64,000 bases of DNA from Azoarcus sp. L1K30 (GTDB lineage Bacteria; Pseudomonadota; Gammaproteobacteria; Burkholderiales; Rhodocyclaceae), in the NCBI RefSeq assembly GCF_018122735.1, contig NZ_JAGRRD010000001.1, positions 768,382 through 832,381 of the forward strand. The letters are read 5' to 3'. A program made the position numbers and the translations under genes. Under the pieces are notes generated by a model, which did not search any database, had not been told where the DNA came from, and saw only the letters and a list, made by a program, of their open reading frames with translations. Shown in pieces: positions 45,777 through 55,586 of this stretch. Positions within the stretch are counted from its first letter, which is position 1. Each line of letters starts with the position of its first letter.

Positions 45777-46577
45777 TCAGCTTTGAGTCGAGTCGGTACG
45801 ATAGGACTGGATAATCGGCAACAGCTGCCCGAACACCTTGGGGGTGCCCGCGACCACGTTGCCCGTGGTCATGAAATTGCCTTCGCCGGCAAAGTCCGAC
45901 ACCAGGCCACCGGCTTCCTGCACCAGCAGCACGCCGGCGGCCATATCCCACGGCGCGAGGCCGATTTCCCAGAAACCGTCAAGGCGGCCTGCAGCCACGT
46001 AGGCCAGATCCAGCGCTGCGGCACCGGGACGACGAATGCCGGCGGCTTTTTGAGTAAGCTCGCGGAACATGGCAAGGTAGGCGTCGATGTTGCCGAATTC
46101 GCGATAGGGGAAGCCGGTGCCGAGCAGCGCATCTGACAGCCGCGTGCGACGCGAAACCCGGATCCTGCGATCGTTGAGGAAGGCGCCACCACCGCGCGAG
46201 GCGGTGAACAGCTCATTGTTGATCGGGTTGTAGACTACGCAGTGTTCGGGCACGCCGTTCTTGGCCAGTGCAATCGAGATGGCGTACTGCGGGAAACCAT
46301 GGATAAAGTTCGTCGTGCCGTCCAGCGGATCGATGATCCAGACGAATTCGCTCTCGGCGCCGGACTCGCCCGACTCCTCTGCTAGAATCCCGTGCCCCGG
46401 ATAGGCCTCACGAAGGACTTCGATGATGGCTTTCTCTGCGGCGCGATCGACTTCGGTCACGAAGTCATTGGGCGATTTCGATTCGACGGTGAGCAGTTCG
46501 AGTTGCGTCGAAGCCCGGTTGATGACGGTTGCGGCGCGGCGTGCGGCCTTTACGGCGATATTCAGAGTGGGATGCAT
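45777..46577 (-). CDS. suhB: inositol-1-monophosphatase family protein SuhB
   Basis: 266 residues, Mg-dependent phosphatase; in E. coli SuhB is also a component of rRNA antitermination complexes. Metal-site motifs are ILAEESGE (about 63-70), [20 protein letters not shown] (about 79-98, DPxDGT) and [19 protein letters not shown] (WD motif, about 208-226). Length is standard. It is divergent from trmJ with an 80-base spacer, the common suhB-trmJ-cysE-iscR arrangement of proteobacteria. The last C-terminal residues are not conserved. Confidence 0.95.
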   Translation of the reverse strand: MHPTLNIAVKAARRAATVINRASTQLELLTVESKSPNDFVTEVDRAAEKAIIEVLREAYPGHGILAEESGESGAESEFVWIIDPLDGTTNFIHGFPQYAISIALAKNGVPEHCVVYNPINNELFTASRGGGAFLNDRRIRVSRRTRLSDALLGTGFPYREFGNIDAYLAMFRELTQKAAGIRRPGAAALDLAYVAAGRLDGFWEIGLAPWDMAAGVLLVQEAGGLVSDFAGEGNFMTTGNVVAGTPKVFGQLLPIIQSYRTDSTQS

Positions 46578-46657
46578 GCGGATCGGTCTCGGCGGGTGGA
46601 GCGGTCCAGGGCAGTGCGCCCCGTAACGATCAAATACGAAAAACGGTGAATTTTAAT

Positions 46658-47392
46658 ATGAATGGCGCCTTTGCGCTTGATCGCGTCCGCGTCGTCCTTT
46701 CCCGGCCCAGTCATCCGGGCAATATCGGTGCGGCCGCGCGGGCGATGAAGACCATGGGGCTGTCGCAGCTGTGGCTTGTTTCGCCTGCCGCTTTCCCTGA
46801 TCCGGTGGCCGATGCGCGCGCCTCCGGGGCCGTCGACCTGCTCGAATCGGCCCGAGTCGTTGCGACGCTGGAAGAGGCGCTGGCCGGCACTGTGCTGGCT
46901 GCGGCGGTGACAGCGCGCCGACGCGAACTGAGCCTGCCGCGCATGACCGCACGCGCCGCAGCGGTGGAACTCGTGCGCTGGTCCGGGCGCGGTGATCTGG
47001 CGCTTGTGTTCGGTAATGAGACCAGTGGCTTGTCGAACGAAGAGGTGGGCCTGTGTTCGATGCCGGTGACGATCCCGACCAACCCGGACTTCTCATCCCT
47101 CAACCTCGGTGCCGCAGTGCAGTTGCTGTGCTACGAGATGCGCATGGCAGCGATGACGCCGGCCGACGTCTATGCTGGCGACCCGCAGCCGCAGGTGGCG
47201 ACCCACGATGAAGTGGAGGGCTTTCTCGCCCATCTGGAGCAGGCGGTGACAGAGAGCGGGTTTCACGAGCCACACAACCCACGCCGGCTGATGCCACGTC
47301 TGCGGAGGCTGTTTGCCCGTGTGCGCCTGGAGAAGGAAGAGGTCGGCATCCTGCGCGGCATGCTCTCTAGCTTTCAGCGCAAAGCCGAGTAA
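46658..47392 (+). CDS. trmJ: tRNA (cytidine/uridine-32-2'-O)-methyltransferase TrmJ
   Basis: 244 residues, SPOUT methyltransferase with a deep trefoil knot. Motif 1 is VVLSRPSHPGNIGAAARAMK (about 12-31), motif 2 is LALVFGNETSGLSNEE (about 113-128) and motif 3 is PTNPDFSSLNLGAAVQLLCYE (about 140-160). The C-terminal helical extension is usual for TrmJ. ATG 46658 is used; the upstream in-frame extension overlaps the suhB promoter region. It methylates ribose 32 in the anticodon loop of several tRNAs. It precedes cysE by 74 bases. Confidence 0.94.
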   Translation: MNGAFALDRVRVVLSRPSHPGNIGAAARAMKTMGLSQLWLVSPAAFPDPVADARASGAVDLLESARVVATLEEALAGTVLAAAVTARRRELSLPRMTARAAAVELVRWSGRGDLALVFGNETSGLSNEEVGLCSMPVTIPTNPDFSSLNLGAAVQLLCYEMRMAAMTPADVYAGDPQPQVATHDEVEGFLAHLEQAVTESGFHEPHNPRRLMPRLRRLFARVRLEKEEVGILRGMLSSFQRKAE

Positions 47393-47466
47393 AATAGTAG
47401 GCTATTGAAACAAGGACTGGTGACGATGCGTCGTTGCCCCATTCAAGTACCCGGAGAGTGCATTTC

Positions 47467-48231
47467 ATGTTTGAACACCTGCGCGAGGACCTGGCCAGTG
47501 TGCGTGAGCGCGACCCTGCCGCCCGTTCGACCTTCGAGGTGTTGACCTGTTATCCGGGTGTGCACGCGCTGATTTTTCATCGTCTGGCACATGCGGCGTG
47601 GAAGCGCAATCTGTACTGGCTCGGCAGGTTCATCAGCCACATCAGCCGCTTTCTGACGGGGATCGAGATCCACCCGGGTGCGGTGATCGGGCGTCGGGTG
47701 TTCATCGACCACGGCATGGGCGTGGTCATTGGTGAAACGGCCGAGATCGGGGATGACTGCACCATCTACCAGGCCGTGACCCTGGGCGGAACGTCGCTGT
47801 ATCGGGGTACCAAGCGCCATCCCACGCTGGGCAAGGGTGTGGTGGTGGGGGCGGGCGCCAAGGTGCTGGGCGTGCTGGGCGGGTTCACCGTCGGCGAGGG
47901 CGCCAAGATCGGCTCCAACGCGGTGGTGGTCAAGCCGGTTCCGGCGGGCGCGACGGCGGTCGGCAATCCCGCCCGCGTGCTCGACCCAGAGCGCGATGCC
48001 GAGCGCGCGCAGAAAGCCGAGCAGATGGGGTTCTCTGCCTACGGCGTGACGCGCGACATGGATGATCCGGTGGCCAAGGCGCTTCACGGTCTGCTCGATC
48101 ACGCGGTCGAGACCGATCGCCGCTTCCAGGTAATGTGCAAGCGGATGGAGGCGGCAGGACTCAAGCTCGACCAGTCGGTCGAGTCCAATGATGACTTCGA
48201 TGCGTCCAGATTGTCCAAGATGGTCGATTGA
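47467..48231 (+). CDS. cysE: serine O-acetyltransferase
   Basis: 254 residues. It makes O-acetylserine from serine and acetyl-CoA, the first step of cysteine synthesis. An N-terminal helical part ([20 protein letters not shown]) precedes a left-handed beta-helix with hexapeptide repeats ([33 protein letters not shown] region, about 60-95). The active-site His is in HGMGVVIG, and [16 protein letters not shown] follows. This is the short, EpsC/NifP-like form of the enzyme. It sits directly before iscR, so cysteine supply and cysteine-dependent Fe-S assembly are physically linked. CGGAGAG lies 7-12 bases upstream of the ATG. Confidence 0.95.
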   Translation: MFEHLREDLASVRERDPAARSTFEVLTCYPGVHALIFHRLAHAAWKRNLYWLGRFISHISRFLTGIEIHPGAVIGRRVFIDHGMGVVIGETAEIGDDCTIYQAVTLGGTSLYRGTKRHPTLGKGVVVGAGAKVLGVLGGFTVGEGAKIGSNAVVVKPVPAGATAVGNPARVLDPERDAERAQKAEQMGFSAYGVTRDMDDPVAKALHGLLDHAVETDRRFQVMCKRMEAAGLKLDQSVESNDDFDASRLSKMVD

Positions 48232-48248
48232 ACCGGATGGTTCGGTGA

Positions 48249-48273
48249 GTAGTTGACCGTTTTTGTCGGGATA
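48249..48273 (+). promoter_or_regulatory. IscR type-1 site A
   Basis: This 25-base stretch matches the E. coli type-1 consensus (ATASYYGACTRWWWYAGTCRRSTAT) at about 19 positions, including YYGAC and GTCRRS. It covers the -35 element of the isc promoter. Confidence 0.65.
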
Positions 48274-48281
48274 CGTATAGT
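48253..48281 (+). promoter_or_regulatory. sigma-70 promoter of the isc operon
   Basis: TTGACC (48253-48258), a 17-base spacer and TATAGT (48276-48281): a near-consensus promoter, with start predicted near 48288, 50 bases before iscR. Confidence 0.78.
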
Positions 48282-48301
48282 TGAGTGAAACATTCGGGTA
48301 T
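48277..48301 (+). promoter_or_regulatory. IscR type-1 site B
   Basis: It matches the type-1 consensus at 23 of 25 positions (ATAGTTGAGTGAAAC, then ATTCGGGTAT). It spans the -10 and the start point. With site A 28 bases upstream, holo-IscR could fully occlude the promoter. Confidence 0.75.
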
Positions 48302-48337
48302 TAGCCCGTTTGATCACTTTTGCTTCGAGGAGGCATC

Positions 48338-48820
48338 ATGAGACTGACGACCAAGGGCCGTTTTGCCGTCACTGCGATGATCGACCTGGCTGCGCGTCAG
48401 GCTGATGGGCCGGTGACGCTGGCGGGAATCGCCGAGCGGCAGAAGATTTCGCTGTCATATCTCGAACAGCTCTTTGGCAAGCTCAGGCGCTACAAGTTGG
48501 TGACGAGCGTTCGTGGTCCGGGCGGGGGCTATCGCCTGGCCAGGGACATGCGTTCGATTACCGTGACCGACATCATCATTGCCGTCGACGAACCGCTCGA
48601 TGCCACCCTCTGTGGCGGCAAGCAGAATTGTCATGACGAGCATCGCTGCATGACGCACGATCTGTGGACCAACCTGAACAAGCGCATGTATGCCTATCTC
48701 GACTCGGTGACGCTTGGGGCGCTGGTGGCGCGCGAGGTGAAACCCGACCCGGATGTGAACGTGCTGCGCGAGGTTCGCCGGCGGGCATCTGTTTCGCTGC
48801 ACGACGCGGCCACTGTGTAA
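48338..48820 (+). CDS. iscR: Fe-S cluster regulator IscR
   Basis: 160 residues, Rrf2 family. The winged helix-turn-helix is N-terminal (MRLTTKGRFAVTAMIDLAAR). The [2Fe-2S] ligands are at the E. coli positions: C92, C98 and C104 in ATLCGGKQNCHDEHRC, with H107 after it. The holo form represses the isc operon; the apo form regulates other targets. AGGAGG lies 6-11 bases before ATG 48338. It is first gene of iscR-nifS-like-iscS-iscU-iscA-hscB-hscA-fdx-iscX, and two type-1 sites overlap its promoter. Confidence 0.97.
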   Translation: MRLTTKGRFAVTAMIDLAARQADGPVTLAGIAERQKISLSYLEQLFGKLRRYKLVTSVRGPGGGYRLARDMRSITVTDIIIAVDEPLDATLCGGKQNCHDEHRCMTHDLWTNLNKRMYAYLDSVTLGALVAREVKPDPDVNVLREVRRRASVSLHDAATV

Positions 48821-48833
48821 GGTGGTGAGCGCA

Positions 48834-49982
48834 ATGTTTGCCCCGGCCTATCTCGACTGGAACGCCAGCACGCCCGTTGATCCGGCAGTGCGCGAAGCCA
48901 TGTTGCCGTGGCTGGATGCGTCATTCGGCAATGCATCGAGCCGACACGAGTACGGGCGTCGTGCCCGTGCTGCCATCGACGCGGCGCGAGCGCAGGTTGC
49001 TGCGGCGGTGAATGCCCACCCAACCGAAGTCATCTTTACCAGCGGCGGGTCGGAAGCGAACAATCTCTTCCTCAAGGGCGCCGCGGCGATGATGAAGCCG
49101 GGTCTGGTCGCCGTCAGTGCCATCGAGCATCCCTGCGTACGCGAGCCGGCGCGGCAGTTGCGCAGGCTTGGCTGGGTCATGCGTGAAGTGGCGGTCGATG
49201 TGCATGGTTGCATCGACGCGGACGACTGGAAGTCCACGCTGGAAGCGCGGCCCTCGCTGGTGTCGGTGATGCTCGCAAACAACGAGACCGGCGTGCTGCA
49301 GGATATCGGCGCGCTCGCGACCCAGGCGAAAGCGGGTGGTGCCTACATACATACCGATGCAGTCCAGGCCTTGGGAAAGATCGTTGTCGACTTTCGCGCG
49401 CTCGGCGTCAATGCCTTGACCCTGTCGGCGCACAAGATCGGCGGTCCGCTCGGTGCCGGTGCCTTGATTGTCGACAAACGTGTCGAATTGGCACCACTGG
49501 TCGCAGGTGGCGGACAGGAGCGTGGTCTGCGCTCGGGAACCGAGAATGTGGCCGCGATTGTGGGTTTCGGTGCAGCATGCGAAGCGGCCGTTGCCCGCAT
49601 GAGCAAGGAGCAGCGCCGTCTGGCAGACTTGCGTGATTCGCTCGACGCCGTGCTCGTGGCGGCGGGCGCGACCCTGTTTTCCACGGCGCCGGCCCGTCTG
49701 CCAAATACCTGCTTCTTCGGTTTTGATGGCATCGATGGCGAGACGCTGGTGGGCAAACTCGATCGGGCCGGCTTTGCCTGTGCGAGCGGCTCGGCGTGTT
49801 CGAGCGCGAATCCGGAACCGTCACACACACTGCTGGCCATGGGTGTGGCGCCAGATACGGCGCGAACGGCGGTAAGGGTGAGTCTCGGTCGTGATACCAC
49901 GGCGAAGCAGGTCACCGAGTTCGGTGGCGCTCTGATTCGAATCGTTGACGAATTGAAGAACCTCGCTGCCATGGCGGCGTAA
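48834..49982 (+). CDS. second cysteine desulfurase (NifS/IscS-like) in the isc operon
   Basis: 382 residues from ATG 48834 (GGTGAG ahead; a GTG at 48822 is also in frame). Fold-type I PLP enzyme: [20 protein letters not shown] start, [18 protein letters not shown] lysine in [17 protein letters not shown], and active-site cysteine in [20 protein letters not shown]. All catalytic residues are present, so it should be active. It is only about 40 percent alike by eye to the iscS that follows it 26 bases later, so this is an old paralogue, not a recent duplication. Its C-terminus is shorter than that of IscS, ending before the extension used to contact IscU. The sulfur acceptor is unknown. Confidence 0.9.
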   Translation: MFAPAYLDWNASTPVDPAVREAMLPWLDASFGNASSRHEYGRRARAAIDAARAQVAAAVNAHPTEVIFTSGGSEANNLFLKGAAAMMKPGLVAVSAIEHPCVREPARQLRRLGWVMREVAVDVHGCIDADDWKSTLEARPSLVSVMLANNETGVLQDIGALATQAKAGGAYIHTDAVQALGKIVVDFRALGVNALTLSAHKIGGPLGAGALIVDKRVELAPLVAGGGQERGLRSGTENVAAIVGFGAACEAAVARMSKEQRRLADLRDSLDAVLVAAGATLFSTAPARLPNTCFFGFDGIDGETLVGKLDRAGFACASGSACSSANPEPSHTLLAMGVAPDTARTAVRVSLGRDTTAKQVTEFGGALIRIVDELKNLAAMAA

Positions 49983-50008
49983 ATGTACAGATTATGCGGA
50001 GAAACCCA

Positions 50009-51220
50009 ATGCTGAAGTTCCCGATCTATCTCGACTATTCTGCAACCACGCCGGTTGACCCGCGCGTCGCCGCGGCGATGATCCCGTGGCTGACCGAACA
50101 GTTCGGCAATCCCGCCAGCCGCTCCCACGCGTATGGGTGGTCGGCGGAGAAAGCGGTCGAAGATGCCCGCGAGCAGGTTGCCGCACTGGTGAATGCGGAC
50201 TCGAAGGAGATCGTGTGGACCTCCGGCGCAACCGAGTCCAACAACCTTGCCATCAAGGGTGCCGCGCATTTCTACAAGGGCAAGGGCAAGCACGTCATTA
50301 CCCTGAAGACCGAACACAAGGCGGTTCTCGACACGGTTAGAGAACTCGAGCGTGAAGGCTTCGAGGCGACCTATCTCGACGTCCAGGAAAACGGCCTGGT
50401 TGATCTGGAGGCATTCAAGGCGGCCTTGCGTCCGGATACGATCCTGGTGTCGGTCATGTTCGTCAATAACGAGGTCGGTGTTATCCAGCCGATCGCCGAA
50501 ATCGGCGAGATCTGCCGCGAAAAGGGCATCGTTTTCCATGTGGATGCCGCGCAGGCGACGGGCAAGGTCGACATCGACCTGAGCAAACTGAAGGTCGACC
50601 TGATGAGCTTTTCGGCGCACAAGACCTATGGCCCCAAGGGTGTGGGCGCGCTGTACGTGCGACGCAAGCCGCGCGTGCGCCTGGAGGCGCAGATGCACGG
50701 TGGCGGCCACGAGCGCGGGTTGCGCTCGGGCACGCTGGCGACACATCAGATCGTCGGCATGGGCGAGGCCTTCCGTATTGCACGCGAAGAAATGGGCGTC
50801 GAGAATGAGCGCATCCGTGCGCTGAGGGACCGCCTGTTGAAGGGGTTGACCGATATCGAGGCGACCTATGTCAATGGCGACCTCGAACATCGGGTACCGC
50901 ATAACCTGAATATCTCCTTTGCCTATGTCGAGGGAGAATCTCTGATCATGGCGATCAAGGACATCGCCGTTTCGTCGGGCTCGGCCTGTACCTCGGCCAG
51001 TCTGGAGCCGTCGTACGTATTGCGCGCGCTGGGGCGTAACGACGAACTCGCACACAGTTCGATCCGCTTTACCATCGGGCGCTTCACGACCGAGGAAGAG
51101 ATCGATTACACCATCGACCTGCTGCACAAGAAGATCGGCAAACTGCGCGAACTCTCGCCACTGTGGGAGATGTTCAAGGATGGTGTCGATCTGGATTCCG
51201 TGCAGTGGGCAGCGCACTAA
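50009..51220 (+). CDS. iscS: cysteine desulfurase IscS
   Basis: 403 residues, PLP enzyme that takes sulfur from cysteine for Fe-S clusters, thiolated tRNA and cofactors. It starts [20 protein letters not shown]. The PLP lysine is in [18 protein letters not shown], and the mobile-loop cysteine is in [20 protein letters not shown]. The C-terminus ends [20 protein letters not shown], typical of true IscS that binds IscU. GGAG lies 7 bases before ATG 50009. iscU follows after 24 bases. Confidence 0.97.
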   Translation: MLKFPIYLDYSATTPVDPRVAAAMIPWLTEQFGNPASRSHAYGWSAEKAVEDAREQVAALVNADSKEIVWTSGATESNNLAIKGAAHFYKGKGKHVITLKTEHKAVLDTVRELEREGFEATYLDVQENGLVDLEAFKAALRPDTILVSVMFVNNEVGVIQPIAEIGEICREKGIVFHVDAAQATGKVDIDLSKLKVDLMSFSAHKTYGPKGVGALYVRRKPRVRLEAQMHGGGHERGLRSGTLATHQIVGMGEAFRIAREEMGVENERIRALRDRLLKGLTDIEATYVNGDLEHRVPHNLNISFAYVEGESLIMAIKDIAVSSGSACTSASLEPSYVLRALGRNDELAHSSIRFTIGRFTTEEEIDYTIDLLHKKIGKLRELSPLWEMFKDGVDLDSVQWAAH

Positions 51221-51244
51221 CGTTTCAGTATCAGGAGAACGAAA

Positions 51245-51628
51245 ATGGCATACAGCGAAAAAGTGCTGGATCACTATGAAAATCCCCGCAACGTCGGTTC
51301 CTTCGCCAAGGACGACGATAGCGTTGCGACCGGCATGGTCGGCGCACCGGCCTGTGGTGACGTGATGAAACTGCAGATCAAGGTCGGCAAGGACGGCGTG
51401 ATCGAGGATGCGAAGTTCAAGACCTATGGCTGTGGTTCGGCCATCGCATCGAGTTCGCTCGTGACCGAATGGGTCAAGGGCAAGACGATCGATCAGGCGC
51501 TCGAGATCAAGAACACCCAGATTGCCGAGGAACTGGCGCTACCGCCGGTTAAAATTCACTGCTCGATCCTCGCCGAGGATGCGATCAAGGCGGCTGTGGC
51601 CGACTACAAGAAAAAGCACGAAGTCTGA
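51245..51628 (+). CDS. iscU: Fe-S scaffold protein IscU
   Basis: 127 residues. It is the scaffold on which [2Fe-2S] and [4Fe-4S] clusters are built. Cluster ligands are C37 (GAPACGD), C63 (YGCGSA) and C106 (KIHCS). The LPPVK motif (99-103) is the HscA recognition peptide. AGGAG lies upstream. All functional residues are at their E. coli positions. Confidence 0.98.
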   Translation: MAYSEKVLDHYENPRNVGSFAKDDDSVATGMVGAPACGDVMKLQIKVGKDGVIEDAKFKTYGCGSAIASSSLVTEWVKGKTIDQALEIKNTQIAEELALPPVKIHCSILAEDAIKAAVADYKKKHEV

Positions 51629-51642
51629 TACGGAGGTTCACG

Positions 51643-51966
51643 ATGGGCGTCACTCTCTCTGAAAGTGCGGCAAAGCATGTGTCCACCTTCATTGCCAAGC
51701 GTGGCAAGGGTGTGGGCATCCGGCTGGGCGTAAAGACTTCGGGCTGCTCCGGCATGGCTTACAAGCTCGAATTCGTCGATGAAATGCACGACGAAGACCT
51801 GATCTTCGATAGTCACGGGGTCAAGGTCATCGTCGACCCGAAGAGTCTCGTCTATCTTGAGGGCACCGAGTTGGACTTCGTCCGAGAAGGCCTGAACGAG
51901 GGCTTCAAGTTCAACAACCCGAACGTGAAGGATGCTTGCGGCTGCGGCGAGAGCTTCAACGTCTGA
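51643..51966 (+). CDS. iscA: A-type Fe-S carrier IscA
   Basis: 107 residues, HesB/IscA fold. The three conserved cysteines are C35 (TSGCSGM) and C99/C101 (ACGCGESF). It carries iron or clusters to apo-proteins. A GGAGG-type ribosome binding site lies 14 bases after the iscU stop. The stop shares bases with a possible upstream start of hscB. Confidence 0.97.
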   Translation: MGVTLSESAAKHVSTFIAKRGKGVGIRLGVKTSGCSGMAYKLEFVDEMHDEDLIFDSHGVKVIVDPKSLVYLEGTELDFVREGLNEGFKFNNPNVKDACGCGESFNV

Positions 51967-51992
51967 TGGGACGCCCGGAGGCGAGCGACCGC

Positions 51993-52526
51993 ATGAGCAT
52001 CGATCTGACCCAGGACTTCTTCACCCTGTTCGGTTTGCCGCGCCGCTTCGACATCGATGAGGCCAAGCTTGACCATGCATGGCACGAACTGCAATCCCAG
52101 GTGCATCCCGATCGTCATGCGCACCTGTCGGATCTCGAAAAGCGCCGTTCGATGCAGTGGGCCACACGGGTCAATGAGGGCTTTCGCACCTTGAAGAAGC
52201 CGTTGCCGCGCGCAAGCTACCTGCTCGAGCTCGCGGGTATCGACGCTGCGCTCGAAACCAATACCGCCATGTCGCCCGAATTCCTGATGGAACAGATGGA
52301 GTGGCGCGAGGCGGTGGAGGAGGCGCGGCAGGCGGGCGAGGTGGATGAACTGGAGCAACTGCACCAGCGCTTGCGCCTGCATTCACGCGAAGTGCTCGAA
52401 AGCCTCAGTCAGGAGCTGGATGAGGCGCACGACTATGTCGCTGCGGCCGATACGGTTCGACGCCTGATGTTCATTGAAAAGCTTCAACACGAGATTGACG
52501 ATGCCCTAGAGGCACTCGAAACCTGA
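51993..52526 (+). CDS. hscB: co-chaperone HscB
   Basis: 177 residues. The N-terminal J-domain starts MSIDLTQDFFTLFGLPRRF and has HPD in SQVHPDRHAHLSD (about 32-44). The C-terminal three-helix bundle binds IscU. I chose ATG 51993, with GGAGG 11 bases ahead, because the family starts at DLTQDFF. An ATG at 51966 overlapping the iscA stop would add nine unconserved residues. HscB delivers IscU to HscA and stimulates its ATPase. Confidence 0.95.
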   Translation: MSIDLTQDFFTLFGLPRRFDIDEAKLDHAWHELQSQVHPDRHAHLSDLEKRRSMQWATRVNEGFRTLKKPLPRASYLLELAGIDAALETNTAMSPEFLMEQMEWREAVEEARQAGEVDELEQLHQRLRLHSREVLESLSQELDEAHDYVAAADTVRRLMFIEKLQHEIDDALEALET

Positions 52527-52541
52527 ACCTGGAATTTTCTG

Positions 52542-54413
52542 ATGGCACTGTTGCAGATCGCAGAACCCGGAATGTCCACCGAGCCGCACAAGCATCGGCT
52601 TGCAGTAGGCATCGACCTCGGCACTACGAACTCGCTGGTTGCCACCGTGCGCAACAGCATTGCCGTATGTCTTGCTGATGAAAGCGGCCGCTCGATGCTG
52701 CCTTCGATCGTGCACTATCGCGCGGATGGCAGCATCGATGTCGGCCAGTCTGCGGTGCTGGCGCAGGCCAGCGATCCCCGCAACACGATCGTGTCGGTGA
52801 AGCGTTTCATGGGACGTGGGTTGAAGGATGTCGCCCACGTCGAGACCATGCCCTATGATTTCGAAGACAGCCCTGGCATGGTCCGCTTGCGCACGGTGCA
52901 GGGGGTCAAGAGCCCGGTGGAGGTTTCCGCCGAGATTCTTCGCGTACTGCGATTGCGGGCCGAAGCGAGCCTGGGTGGCGCGCTCGATGGCGCCGTGATC
53001 ACGGTGCCGGCCTATTTCGACGATGCCCAGCGCCAGGCCACCAAGGATGCGGCCCGGCTTGCCGGACTCGACGTCTTGCGTCTGCTCAATGAACCGACCG
53101 CAGCGGCGGTCGCCTACGGTCTCGATAATGCTGCCGAGGGCGTGTACGCGGTCTATGACCTTGGCGGCGGCACCTTTGATCTGTCGATCCTGAAACTGTC
53201 GCGTGGCGTCTTCGAGGTGCTCTCCACCAATGGCGATGCCGCCCTCGGGGGCGATGATTTCGATCATCGCCTGTTCTGCTGGGCGCTCGAGACGTCCAAG
53301 CAGTCGCCGCTATCGTCCTCCGATTCACGGCGCTTGCAGATCAAGGCGCGTGAAGCGAAGGAGCAGCTGACCATTTGCGAAGAAGCTCCGATCCATCTGA
53401 AGCTTGCCAGCGGTGACGAGATCAACCTCGTCATCACCCGCGAGAAGTTTGCCGAACTGACGGCCCACCTCGTGCAGAAGACGCTTGGCCCGGTACGAAA
53501 GGCGCTGCGTGATGCCGGACTGGGGCCGGAGGACATAAAGGGCGTGGTGATGGTCGGCGGCGCAACGCGCATGCCCCATATACAGCGCGCCGTCGCCAGC
53601 TATTTCGGCCAGGAGCCACTGACCAATCTCGATCCGGACAAGGTCGTCGCGCTCGGCGCGGCGATGCAGGCCAACGCGCTTGTGGGCAACCGCAAGACCG
53701 AAGACGATGACTGGTTGCTGCTCGACGTCATTCCGCTGTCGCTCGGTCTCGAGACCATGGGGGGGCTGGTTGAAAAAGTGGTCCCACGCAATGCCACGCT
53801 GCCCATTGCCCGCGCGCAGGAGTTCACTACGTTCAAGGATGGGCAGACCGCCATGGCCTTCCATGTCGTTCAGGGCGAACGCGAACTGGTGTCGGACTGC
53901 CGCTCGCTGGCCCGTTTCGAGCTTCGCGGCATTCCGCCGATGGTTGCCGGTGCGGCGCGAATCCGGGTGGCGTTCCAGGTCGATGCGGATGGTCTGCTGT
54001 CGGTGTCGGCGCGCGAGATGTCTTCGGGCGTGGAAGCCAGTGTGCTGGTGAAACCGTCCTACGGCCTGTCCGACGACGAAATTGCAGGCATGTTGCAGGC
54101 CGGAGTCGAACGCGCCGGTGACGATATGGCTGCACGAGCTCTGCGTGAGCAGCAGGTGGAAGCCGATCGCGTCATCGAGGCGACCGAGCAGGCGCTGGCA
54201 AAGGATGGCGCCTTGCTCGATGCCACCGAGCGCGCCCATATCGATGAAGTGCTGGCCGCGTTGCGCAGGCTGAGGGATGGTGATGACCATCGGGCCATCA
54301 AGACGGGGATCGATGCGCTCGCGCGGGCCACAGATGAATTTGCCGCGCGGCGCATGGACAGCAGCATCCGCTCTGCGCTCACCGGCCACAAGATAGACGA
54401 GATTTCCGTATGA
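52542..54413 (+). CDS. hscA: Hsp70-type chaperone HscA
   Basis: 623 residues, specialised DnaK-like ATPase that drives cluster release from IscU. The nucleotide-binding domain includes [16 protein letters not shown] (about 21-36), [14 protein letters not shown] and [14 protein letters not shown]. The substrate-binding domain starts near 385 ([18 protein letters not shown]), and a helical lid follows. Length is typical. The unusual N-terminal [10 protein letters not shown] segment is normal for HscA. Its end overlaps fdx by 4 bases. Confidence 0.97.
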   Translation: MALLQIAEPGMSTEPHKHRLAVGIDLGTTNSLVATVRNSIAVCLADESGRSMLPSIVHYRADGSIDVGQSAVLAQASDPRNTIVSVKRFMGRGLKDVAHVETMPYDFEDSPGMVRLRTVQGVKSPVEVSAEILRVLRLRAEASLGGALDGAVITVPAYFDDAQRQATKDAARLAGLDVLRLLNEPTAAAVAYGLDNAAEGVYAVYDLGGGTFDLSILKLSRGVFEVLSTNGDAALGGDDFDHRLFCWALETSKQSPLSSSDSRRLQIKAREAKEQLTICEEAPIHLKLASGDEINLVITREKFAELTAHLVQKTLGPVRKALRDAGLGPEDIKGVVMVGGATRMPHIQRAVASYFGQEPLTNLDPDKVVALGAAMQANALVGNRKTEDDDWLLLDVIPLSLGLETMGGLVEKVVPRNATLPIARAQEFTTFKDGQTAMAFHVVQGERELVSDCRSLARFELRGIPPMVAGAARIRVAFQVDADGLLSVSAREMSSGVEASVLVKPSYGLSDDEIAGMLQAGVERAGDDMAARALREQQVEADRVIEATEQALAKDGALLDATERAHIDEVLAALRRLRDGDDHRAIKTGIDALARATDEFAARRMDSSIRSALTGHKIDEISV

Positions 54414-54751
54414 CCCAGATTATCGTATTACCGCATGTCGAACTCTGCCCCGAGGGGACGGTGATTGAGGCGGCCCCCGGAACGTCGATTTGCGATGCCT
54501 TGCTCGACAACGGTATCGAGATCGAACATGCGTGCGAGAAATCCTGCGCCTGTACCACCTGCCATGTCATCGTGCGCGAAGGTTTCTCGTCGCTTGCCGA
54601 AGCTGAGGAAGAGGAAGAGGATCTGCTCGACAAGGCATGGGGCCTCGAGCCGCAGTCGCGTCTGTCGTGTCAGGCCGAAGTGGGCGATGTCGCACTGGTG
54701 GTCGAGATTCCCCGTTACACCATCAACATGGCGAGGGAGGGCAAGCACTGA
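54410..54751 (+). CDS. fdx: Isc-type [2Fe-2S] ferredoxin
   Basis: 113 residues, adrenodoxin-like. Cluster cysteines are C42, C48 and C51 ([13 protein letters not shown]) and C87 (RLSCQAEV), plus the extra C46 characteristic of Isc ferredoxins. It supplies electrons for cluster assembly; Fpr encoded at 16.4 kb is a candidate reductase. It overlaps hscA (ATGA) and shares one base with iscX. Confidence 0.97.
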   Translation: MTQIIVLPHVELCPEGTVIEAAPGTSICDALLDNGIEIEHACEKSCACTTCHVIVREGFSSLAEAEEEEEDLLDKAWGLEPQSRLSCQAEVGDVALVVEIPRYTINMAREGKH

Positions 54752-54945
54752 TGAAATGGACCGAAGTGCAGGAGATCGGCATCCAATTGGCGGAGGCGCA
54801 TCCCGACGTGGATCCGACCAAGGTGAATTTCGTAGACCTGATGAACTGGGTTGTTGCCCTGCCCGAATTCGATGACGACGTGAAACACTGTGGTGAGCGC
54901 ATCCTCGAAGGCATCCAGCAGGCGTGGATCGAAGAGCGCGACTGA
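54751..54945 (+). CDS. iscX: IscX, Fe-S assembly accessory protein
   Basis: 64 residues, acidic. [20 protein letters not shown] and DLMNWVVALPEFDDD are family hallmarks. It binds IscS and iron and modulates desulfurase activity. The start codon shares its A with the fdx stop codon. It is the last gene of the operon and is followed by an 11-base-pair hairpin. Confidence 0.96.
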   Translation: MKWTEVQEIGIQLAEAHPDVDPTKVNFVDLMNWVVALPEFDDDVKHCGERILEGIQQAWIEERD

Positions 54946-54952
54946 CGCATTG

Positions 54953-54987
54953 CGGCTGAACGGGGCATCGCTGCATCCGTTCAGCCG
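54953..54987 (+). terminator. hairpin behind iscX, likely operon terminator
   Basis: An 11-base perfect stem (CGGCTGAACGG with CCGTTCAGCCG) and a 13-base loop start 8 bases after the iscX stop. The downstream tail is not T-rich, so efficiency is uncertain. Confidence 0.5.
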
Positions 54988-55076
54988 TCGGTAGTTCCAT
55001 ACATCGCCGGCGCACCATGGAAGGGGAAGCGGCGGCGTCATGCCAATCTGAGCGCCTGGCAGCGCGCAGCGCCGCA

Positions 55077-55535
55077 CTAATACGGGCTGTTCGCAGCCGT
55101 TTCGGCCGTCTCGTTGAGCGTAAGCCAGTACAAGGCCAATTGGCCCACCGAATGGATGAAGCGCTCGTAGTCGACCGGTTTGCGGATGTAGCTGTTGGCC
55201 CCGAGGCGATAGGCCTGCTGTATGTCCTGGATTTCCCGCGAGGTGGTCAGGATGACTACCGGCAGCATGGCTGTATGTTCGTTGGCACGGATCCGGCGCA
55301 GCACTTCAAGGCCGTCAATGCGCGGCAGTTTCAGGTCCAGCAGGATCAGAATCGGCATCACCGACAGGTCCCTGCCTCTGTGATCCCCGCTACCCATCAG
55401 GTAGTCGACAGCTTCGACGCCATCACGCGCGACCACGACCGGATTGGTGATCCGGTTCTTGCCAAAGGCCCGTAGCGTCAGTGCCTCATCGTCGGGGTTG
55501 TCTTCAATCAGAAGGATCGGGCGTTCCATTGCCAT
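55077..55535 (-). CDS. single-domain response regulator (Rcp1-like)
   Basis: 152 residues, one receiver domain and nothing else. Acidic pocket EDNPDD (about 11-16), phosphorylation Asp in LILLDLKLPRIDG (about Asp67), switch Thr/Ser in VVILTTSRE and Lys in YIRKPVDYERF are all present. The insertion after the first helices and the ILLDLKLP wording are typical of Rcp1-type partners of phytochrome-like or hybrid kinases. No kinase gene is adjacent, so the partner is unknown. It follows prmB by 51 bases on the same strand. Start could be either of two ATGs two codons apart. Confidence 0.9.
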   Translation of the reverse strand: MAMERPILLIEDNPDDEALTLRAFGKNRITNPVVVARDGVEAVDYLMGSGDHRGRDLSVMPILILLDLKLPRIDGLEVLRRIRANEHTAMLPVVILTTSREIQDIQQAYRLGANSYIRKPVDYERFIHSVGQLALYWLTLNETAETAANSPY

Positions 55536-55586
55536 TTTGCGCGCTCCCGGATACGCCGCAGACCTACGCCTGGACGACGCTCCTCG

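Noticed and set aside
49343-51274. 643-codon open frame antisense to the two cysteine desulfurases
   Set aside because: It covers two complete catalytic genes of the isc operon and has no recognisable domain.
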